This document shows, piece by piece, positions 55,682-64,000 of a stretch of 64,000 nucleotides of DNA (its first letter is position 1; each line of letters opens with the position of its first letter). The translations under genes were made by a program, and so were the position numbers. Origin of the DNA: Helichrysum umbraculigerum (lineage: Eukaryota > Streptophyta > Magnoliopsida > Asterales > Asteraceae). The notes under the pieces are model-generated. The model searched no databases and had not been told where the DNA came from. It saw only the letters and a program-made list of their open reading frames with translations. The stretch is taken from positions 141,089,259-141,153,258 of the forward strand of contig CATIUR010000003.1 in NCBI GenBank assembly GCA_949592205.1, written 5' to 3'.

Positions 55682-58600
55682 TGTCGCACCCCCAAATTCG
55701 GGTTGCGGAAGCGAATCGGGTCGGGGCGTGACTAATCAATATTCAAAACACACAAGGTATATATTGAACGATATCTACATGCATCGTTTACAAAAATACA
55801 GTGATTGTAATAAAGTTTACAATAGTTATTAAGTTACAAAAGCTCGGTAACCTATCCGAGAGATTCTATGGCATTACTACTTTTACAAAATATAATAATG
55901 CAGGAAAATCTCTTGATGTTTGCATGCGACTCGAGCTATGTTGTTCTGAGCAGACCTCTTGGCTGTTGAGTATCTGAGAATACATGCTAAAAGGGTCAGC
56001 TAATGCTGGTGAGCTCAGAGGTGTAAAGATGAAACAACAATGTATGAACCACAAGATTTAGTATAATGATTTAAAATCAATCAAATAAATATGTATATTA
56101 CTGCCATGAGCTCATAGTTTGAGCTTAACTGAGGTGTCAGGATCACAATCAAGTGCCCGATCAAGTTTGCCTCCTGCATGTGCCTAATCATACACACGTG
56201 TGAACAAATGATAATGCGTCCGTTCGACCGCAGTCATGGTAGCGCGACTACCCCGGATGGGGATTGTCAATCCCATATGGTACCATACACTAACACTCGC
56301 GCTAAATCTATACTAACAAACTATGATGTGGAGGGCTTCATGATTAGTAAAAATAACTCATGCAGTCAATATATCGAGTTTTGTACTTGTGTTCACATGT
56401 AAATAAAATTGAGCATGTATTCCATCCCCTGGGTTTAAAACATTAAAATGAGGGGCTATGAGACTCACCTGAGTCTGATGATATGCAGTGAAGCAAATGT
56501 GATGTAGTAAAATGAGATGTCCGAAGACTGTAACCTGCCGGGCGTTCAAAACGCGCAAGGTTATTAGTGTATGTAGACGTCTCAAAAGACCGTCCATGCT
56601 AGTTGTTCATCAAACTAGTAATGTCCAAATGATTTGGTTTGATTTGTTTGTTCGTGTTTTGAAAACGTGTACGGCCCGTTGGTGGTGATTTGTAATAATA
56701 ATCTCAAAGTGTTATTATTATGATGTTATATCGTATGCTTACAAAGCATGTTTTATGTGTTACTGAGTTGTATCGTATAAGATTTAGTTGTTACACCAGT
56801 CCAATAATTGGTGGTTAAGTATTTTCAAGTATTATGTGATGAACTACACTAGTTAAGACTGCTAGTGCAAGTTGTGACACTCGTTATGACTGCTAGTTAT
56901 AAGTTATGGCTGCTAGTTATAAGTGGCGACACTCGTTATGGCTGCTAGTTATAAGTTATGGCTGCTAGTTATAAGTGGCGACACTCGTTATGACTGCTAG
57001 TTACAAGTTATGACTGCTAGTTATAAGTGGCGACACTCGTTATGACTGCTAGTTACAAGTTATGGCTGCTAGTTATAAGTGGCGACACTCGTTATGGCTG
57101 CTAGTTATAAGTTATGGCTGCTAGTTATAAGTGGCGACACTCGTTATGGCTGCTAGTTATAAGTTATGGCTGCTAGTTATAAGTGGCGACACTCGTTATT
57201 GCTGCCTTTGTAACTCGTTATTGCTGCTAGTTCGTTTGACAGATTTTTAACGTTTTTCGTGGCTCGTTTTGACCAAGTTAATTTCCGAATCAAGTTCCAA
57301 AAGTTTTACACAAAGTTCCCACATATCTAATGTACTTCCTGTAAATTTTTCATGACTTTTGGAGGTCGATTGATATTTTTAAAAATTCACAAAGTATCAC
57401 CGTTCAGTTTGGTCTGAATTTTAAACATTTGTTCACAAATCAAATTTTCTGGAAGAATTGGTGTATTTTTAGAACGAGCCAAAGAAGAACTTTTTGTAGA
57501 CACATCCATACGAAGATTTCGGTATATGATTCATGCATTTATTCAACCTAGAACTCAAGTTATGGCTCCGAGAAGGAGGTGCAACATTCTGTCTCCAGAA
57601 TACAGAAAGTATATATCGTCGGAGAAAATTATTTTCGGGTATTAACGGAGTTAGAATGTTATGAAACAATTCTTGTTAGAAAGCCTACTTCTTGTATTAC
57701 ATTTTAGGCTTAAGAAACGTCACTTTTCATTAAGAAATGAATTTTATAAAAATCATTGAAGTTAGAACAGAATCTGGACAGGAAAACAGAAAAGATAAAT
57801 TCGAGTTTTGGCTTAGCATTTGGACATTCTATAGTTGTATGAGCGAGGTAACATGTATATAAACATATTATAAGTAGTTTTTGGAAGTGTCAAAAATCTT
57901 ACAATGATCGTATGAAAAATTCGAAAAGATGGGAATGTAGCTTGCGATCTCTTGATCGTTTTATCTTGAAGCAACCAAGTGCAATTGTTAGTCTTGAGTG
58001 GCGTTTTGTGGTGGTGTTGGGGCTGGTTTTCAACTGAGAATAGAGAGAGATGGGGCTAGAGAGAGGAAGTAGGGAGATGGAGTGAAGAAGAAGAAAATGG
58101 GAAGTGTGGTGGTGGTGGTTGTGCTTTGAGTAGTCAACAAGAAAGATGGGGGGGAATGGGGTGGTATAGCTGATCCAAATCAACAAATTTCGGTGGACCC
58201 CACTCCATGTGGGTGTCTGAAACTTGTTACCAAAGTTGCGTCACGTGTGGTGTTCGTTTACCCGTTCGTTTTACGTTTTAATTAATTGTGTAACGTTTTT
58301 AAACGTTTTATTTGTACGCGTGAAATCGTAATATTTTTAACCAAAGTATTTTATCAAAATACTTAATATTGAGTTATAAAAGTATAACTTGGGTTTATTT
58401 CGTATATCGGGCGCGTTTCTCGCAGTTTTGTCGCGCTTGAGTTAATTATATGATACGAAACACTTATAAAATATTAATGAAATAATATTTAGAAATAAAT
58501 ATGTTTATCAAATAATTTAATATTATTTAATAAATTGGGTTCACCAACGTCCGTATGATATATGTCGGGATCCATCCGATGAAATAATTGCACGATCAAA

Positions 58601-58731
58601 TTAAATCGCGTACGTGTATATATATTCCAATATATATACTGATATATACAATTAGCCTAACACGGAACTAATTACATGTATTACAGAGTGATTAGGACCT
58701 AATAATTTGCCCTAATTTATCGGGTGTCACA
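55682..58731 (-). mobile_element. LTR G (minus strand), joined to foreign internal sequence
   Basis: A 3,050-bp LTR that in plus view runs TGTCGCACCC to GGGTGTCACA. It is followed at 58732 by the minus-strand polypurine tract and AATTTCGTCCCGAAATT, so it is the 3' LTR of a minus-strand element. No minus-strand gag or pol follows, and no second target copy was found at its right. Its start (reverse complement) is clearly related to, but diverged from, LTRs E and H. Confidence 0.85.
56875..57200. repeat. 52-bp satellite inside LTR G
   Basis: About six units of 52 bp, each with GCGACACTCGTTATG followed by two GCTGCTAGTTATAAG half-units. GCGAC marks 56926, 56978 and 57030, exactly 52 bp apart. 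Confidence 0.95.
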
Positions 58732-59141
58732 TTCTCCCCTTGTTAAGAGAATTTCGTCCCGAAATTTAGTTCTGAGTCGTTGCTGAATCTGTGAACCATC
58801 TCACCGCACTACTGCCCCAACTCAATCTACGTCAGAATTAGCTTAGGCTGAATCTGTACACTATTATGCTTTTGTAGGATCTATGTAATTCGACCGGATG
58901 TAACAATTCCCGGTACTTTTGTAAAAACATCTAAGGCTGTAACTTTTGGAAACTCGTAACTCGAAATTGTCTATCATCTTATGGAATTCGTAATATCAAT
59001 TGACAATTTCCCTCGATTATTCTATATTATTGATTATTACATTGTGATGTTGTATATTACCGCTTTTATATATATACATCTATTGTAATTATCACTCTGG
59101 TACGATTTCTCATGTACCCTTTGTTTCTTTCTTGAAGAATC
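58732..59141. other. Junction of LTR G with leader of element H
   Basis: 58732-58770 is minus-strand polypurine and hairpin sequence. From about 58868 the sequence resembles plus-strand leaders (compare 31744-31810). The 5' LTR and primer site of H are missing. The break lies between about 58770 and 58868. Confidence 0.65.
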
Positions 59142-62100
59142 ATGTCGTCAAAGAAGAAAAGTTACAGTGATGCCGAAATCAATGCCATCGTTTCCCGAGC
59201 TGTGGCCAATGCCTTGGCTGCTCGGAGCTCACAACGAACCAGTGACCAAACGGTTGATACCACCCCTGTTATCAAACCTTGTTCCTACAAGGATTTTCTT
59301 AGCTGCAAACCACTCTACTTCAAAGGCACGGAAGGTGCTATTGGTCTAATCAGATGGATTGAACGTATGGAATCCGTCTTCAACCTCTGCAACTGCACTA
59401 AGGATAACAAAGTTAAATTCACCGTTTACACCTTTCAGGAAGGTGCACTTACGTGGTGGAATACCCACGCCAATTCTGTGGGCATCGAAATAGCAAACCA
59501 GCTTCCTTGGGCTGAACTGAAGAAAAAGGTTAGGGAAAAATACTGTCCCGAAGAAGAACTGCACCGTCTGGAGGAAGAATTCTGGCACTTGACAGTGCAG
59601 GGAACTGACATTGCTGGGTATACCACCAAATTCCAGCAATTCGCTTTGTTATGCCCGGGTTTAGTTGATCCGGAGGAGAAATGCATCAAAAGGTACATCC
59701 GCGGCCTCCCTAAGAACATCCAGGGGAACGTCGCCTCATCTAAGCCAACAACCATGGCGCTGATTGTCAGCCGTGAGACACCCAATACCTCCTCCAATAA
59801 TAAGCGAAAATCCTATGAACACAAAAGCTAACCAAACAAGAAAACCAACACCGTCCAAGTTTACAATGCCAATTCTGAACCCAAACGTAGCTACACTCGG
59901 GACAGACCATACTGTTCCAAGTTTAACTACCACCATGACGGTCCATACGGTACTCCCTGCAACAACTACAGGAGGTACGGGCATTTGACCCGAGATTGCC
60001 GAGCCCCTAAATTCAACAACAACGCCTCTAACAACAGTATCCAACAACCTAAATCCTGCTATGGATGTGGAGAGGCGGGACATTTCAGGAATGAATGTCC
60101 CAAACGAAAGAACAAGGGCAACAACAACAACAACAACAATGTAAGGGGAAGAGCATTTGTACTCAACTTCGGGGATGCCCGTCAAGACCCGAATGTGGTC
60201 ACGGGTATGTTCCTACTCAACAGCTTAACTGCTTCTGTTCTATTTGATACTGGTGCCGATAGGAGCTTTATTTCTGATGAGTTTTATCCACTACTTGACA
60301 TCACCCCCGTGGCCTTAGAAGTTAAGTACACCGTAGAGCTAACAAATGGAAAACTCATAGAAACCGATAGTGTGATACCTAATTGCACTTTAAACCTAGC
60401 CGACGAAATATTCTCAATCGATCTTATGCCTGTCGAAATCGGAAGTTTTGACGTCATTGTGGTTATGGATTGGTTGTCCAAGCATCTAGCCGAAATCATT
60501 TGTTACGATAAAATCGTTCGTATTCCTCTCGCCGTCGGTAGAACCTTGGTCATACAGGGGGAGACCGGTGGGATGAGACTCAACATCATCTCCTGCTTGA
60601 AAACCCGGAAATTTCTGAGAAAGAGCTACCCAGCAATCCTCGCGCACATAATGGAGAAAAAGTCGGAGGAGAAGCGACTTGAGGATGTGCCAATTGTTCG
60701 AGACTTTTCAGACGTCTTTCCCGAAGAACTACATGGTCTACCACCACCAAGACAGGTTGAATTCTCAATCGATCTTGTGCCAGGTGCTGCGCCTGTGGCC
60801 CGGGCACCATATCGCTTAGCTCCATCCGAACTTCAGGAGTTGTCCACCCAATTACAAGAACTCCTGGAAAGAGGATTCATCAGACCGAGTTCTTCACCTT
60901 GGGGAGCTCCGGTCCTATTTGTCAAGAAGAAAAACGGTTCATTCAGAATGTGTATCGACTACAGAGAATTGAACAAGTTGACCGTCAAGAACCGATATCC
61001 ACTCCCTCGAATAGATGACCTGTTTGACCAATTTCAAGGGTCGAGTTTCTATTCAAAGATCGATCTCCGGTCAGGTTATCACCAACTACGTGTTCACGAC
61101 ACCGATATCCCGAAAACTGCTTTCAGAACCCGTTATGGGCATTACAAATTCCAGGTGATGCCATTCGGACTAACCAACGCACCGGCTGTATTCATGGATC
61201 TTATGAATCGGGTGTGCAAACTTTATCTTGACAAGTTCGTCATTGTTTTCATTGACGACATTCTCATATACTCACGTAACGAGCAGGAACACGCGCAACA
61301 CCTCAAAACCATTCTGGAACTACTTAGACACGAAGAGCTGTACGCTAAATTTTCTAAGTGTGAGTTCTGGATACAAACCGTTCAATTCCTTGGGCATGTT
61401 ATCGATAATCAAGGAATTCATGTTGATCCATCAAAAATCGAGGCTTTCAAAAATTGGCAATCGCCAACAACTCCAACAGAAGTACGGCAGTTTTTAGGAC
61501 TGGCCGGCTACTATCGACGATTCATCGAGAACTTCTCAAAAATAGCCTTACCACTCACGACACTGACTCAAAAAGATAAAAAGTTCGAGTGGACTGAAAA
61601 ACAAGAGTCAGCATTTCAACTTTTGAAACAAAAGCTTTGCAGTGCTCCGATCTTATCATTACCCGAAGGCACCGATGACTTCGTGGTATACTGCGATGCT
61701 TCTCACCAAGGTCTTGGTTGTGTGCTTATACAACGAGACAAGGTCATAGCTTACGCCTCACGACAACTCAAAATCGATGAAAAGAACTACACCACTCATA
61801 ACCTCGAACTTGGAGCTGTTGTATTCGCCCTCAAAATCTGGAGACATTATCTCTACGGCACTAAGTGCACAATCTTTACCGACCACAAAAGTCTCCAGCA
61901 CATATTCGATCAAAAGGATCTCAACATGAGGCAACGTCGATGGGTCGAGTTGCTTACCGATTACGACTGCGAAATCAAATACCATCCGGGGAAGGCAAAT
62001 GTTGTTGCCGATGCCCTCAGTCGAAAAGAACGATCGAAACCACTTCGAATCCGAGCCCTCAGTATGACAATTCATAACGATCTAAACATTCAGATACTCA

Positions 62101-63536
62101 CCGCTCAACTCGAAGCCTTAAAACCCGATAACATCAAAAACGAAGCCTTGCGAGGCATGAATAAACAATTCGAAATCAAACCTAACGGAGTTAGGTGTTT
62201 CTCAAATCGAATCTGGTTGCCTAGCTTTGGGAACCTGCGAGACTTGGTGATGGATGAAGCTCACAAGTCCAAATATTCTATCCACCCGGGATCCGATAAA
62301 ATGTACCACGGCATCAAGGAATTTTATTGGTGGCCGAACATGAAAGCCGAAATAGCCATGTACGTCAGCAAGTGTCTTACTTGCTCGAAAGTCAAAGCCG
62401 AATACCAAAAACCTTCCGGTTTACTTCAACAACCCAGCATTCCTGAATGGAAATGGGAACAAATCGCCATGGATTTCATAACCAAACTACCCAAGTCATC
62501 GAGTGGTTGCGATACCATTTGGGTGATCGTAGATCGTCTCACGAAATCTGCACATTTCCTTGCGATCAAGGAAACCGACAAAATGGAACGCCTCACTCGA
62601 ATCTATCTGAAAGAAATCGTAACCCGGCACGGCGTTCCTATCTCAATTATCTCTGACAGAGACAGCCGCTTCACATCTCACTTTTGGCAATCACTTCAGA
62701 AATCATTGGGTACTCGTCTGGATATGAGTACTGCATACCACCCTCAAACCGACGGCCAAAATGAACGAACAATTCAAACACTGGAAGACATGTTACGAGC
62801 CTGCGTAGTTGACTTCGGTGTAAACTGGGAAAAACATCTACCCTTGTGCGAGTTTTCGTACAACAACAGCTACCATACCAGTATTGGAGTTGCACCATTC
62901 GAGGCACTGTACGGTCGTAAGTGTCGGTCACCTATCTGTTGGACCGAAGTGAGAGATAACCAACTCACTGGTCCGGAAATCATTCATGAAACCACCGAGA
63001 AAATCGTTGGTATCCAAAACAAACTCAAAGCCGCACGTGATCGTCAGAAAAGTTACACTGACGTGAGACGCAAACCACTCGAGTTCCAGGTTGGGGATCG
63101 AGTACTCTTAAAAGTATCACCTTGGAAAGGCGTGATCCGATTCGGCAAACGCGGGAAGTTAAATCCCAGGTACATTGGACCATTCGAGATCCTCGAAAGG
63201 ATTGGTCCAGTGGCATATCGATTGCAGCTGCCATCCGAGCTCAGCAGTGTGCACCCCACTTTTCACATTTCAAACTTAAAGAAGTGTCTGTCTGATGAGA
63301 CACTTATAATTCCACTCGATGAAATTCGTGTTGATGACAAGCTTCACTTCGTTGAAGAACCCGCCGAAATCATGGACCGTGAGGTCAAACAACTCAAACA
63401 AAGTCGTATTCCCATCGTTAAGGTCAGGTGGAATTCGCGGCGTGGTCCGGAATTCACCTGGGAACGGGAAGATCAAATGAAACTCAAGTACCCTCAGTTA
63501 TTCACTGACGCTACTTCAAACACGACTTCAAGCTAA
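59142..63536 (+). pseudogene. gag-pol: Gag-Pol polyprotein of element H (one internal stop)
   Basis: A Ty3/gypsy polyprotein of 1,464 codons in one frame, broken only by TAA at 59829-59831. Gag core has WIERMESVF and ALTWWNTHAN. The first zinc motifs have Phe or Tyr at expected Cys positions (YCSKFNYHHDGPYG, CNNYRRYGH); a later knuckle, CYGCGEAGHFRNEC, is intact. Protease DTG starts at 369. Reverse transcriptase FIDD has Asp705-706, RNase H YCDAS is at 852, and integrase has D1111, D1172 and E1208 (D-D-35-E). A chromodomain-like C-terminus ends KYPQLF. All enzyme motifs remain, so a downstream frame from 59985 could still encode enzymes if translated. Gag is compromised by the stop and lost cysteines. 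The 5' LTR is absent, so this copy is unlikely to move. Confidence 0.93.
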
Positions 63537-63570
63537 ATTTCGGGACGAAATTCTTCTAACAGGGGGATAA
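63537..63570 (+). promoter_or_regulatory. Polypurine tract and hairpin of H
   Basis: ATTTCGGGACGAAAT follows the stop codon. The polypurine tract AGGGGGATAA is degenerate compared with AGGGGAGAA in A and D. Confidence 0.75.
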
Positions 63571-64000
63571 TGTAACACCCGTCAAAATAGGGCTAATGAT
63601 TAGTGCCTAATCAATTATAATACATGTAATTAGTTCTGTGTTAGACTAATTAATGTATCGAAATATATATTGTTGAATATATACAATTATACGGTTTGAT
63701 TAAATCGTACAAGTTTCAAATCGAATGTAATTCGGTTCAATAAATACGGACGTTGGTGAACAATATTATTAAGTAATTTAACATTATTTAATAATACTAT
63801 CGTACTTAAAATATTATTTTGATAATATTTCATATTCATTTCGTATCGTATCGTACAATTAACAATTTCGTGGTTAAAAGAATTAACGCGTAAACAAACG
63901 AAACAAGTTTAAGTTATATATTATAACGCAATTACAAAGTATTGGTAAAATACATCAACAAAAATATTGAATAATTATTTGTATTCTAAAAACATATATT
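63571..64000 (+). repeat. Element H 3' LTR, cut by window end
   Basis: Begins TGTAACACCC directly after the polypurine tract. The first 430 bp are visible and related to LTRs E and G. Confidence 0.88.

Overview
This is plant nuclear DNA made almost entirely of transposable elements. I see no ordinary host gene, tRNA or rRNA. Multi-exon genes with GT-AG introns, a FAR1-type Mutator transposase, a Ulp1-like protease gene and chromodomain Ty3/gypsy polyproteins point to a eudicot. The gag and Ulp1-like sequence styles resemble Asteraceae repeats, but that family call is from memory and not proven here.

Layout: 1-1952 is AT-rich flank with one clear Stowaway-like MITE (674-926). One Mutator-like element (MULE) runs from 1953 to 54468, with imperfect terminal inverted repeats and an 8-bp target duplication TCTATTTA. 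It carries two convergent genes. A five-exon FAR1/MULE/SWIM transposase lies on + (2816-6456). A roughly 13-exon Ulp1-like cysteine protease gene lies on - (53997 down to 7449). An exon of the protease gene is split in frame by a 38,648-bp block of nested LTR retrotransposons (9464-48111, target duplication AAAAC). Without that block the MULE would be about 13.9 kb.

Inside the nest, element A (about 11 kb without its own insertions, 3.49-kb LTRs) received four later insertions, each with a perfect 5-bp target duplication: B (10344-19073, gag-only, CACCA), C (21066-30077, complete autonomous gag-pol element, TGGAT), D (32822-40140, minus strand, gag-only, GTTCA) and E (41526-44066, minus-strand solo LTR, GTAGG). 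A further Athila/Tat-like solo LTR (F, about 50423-52071) sits in an intron of the protease gene. LTR divergence by eye (A about 1.7%, B and C about 0.3%, D about 0.1%) agrees with the nesting order. A, B and D lack pol and presumably relied on relatives such as C for reverse transcriptase and integrase.

Right of the MULE, 54477-55681 is unremarkable. Then comes a minus-strand LTR (G, 55682-58731) joined head-to-head to a plus-strand gag-pol element (H, 59142-63536, one internal stop), whose 3' LTR leaves the window.

The most unusual signal is structural. Non-coding parts of the MULE and of several unrelated LTR families are packed with short palindromes or hairpins, often 14 nt long with an 8-nt spacer, repeating at exactly 22 bp. 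In the MULE the same palindrome TAACACATGTGTTA recurs in introns and not in exons. In the leader of B and the LTRs of A and C, stems change from copy to copy while staying self-complementary. I know of no named element type with this property and offer it as the candidate undescribed system.
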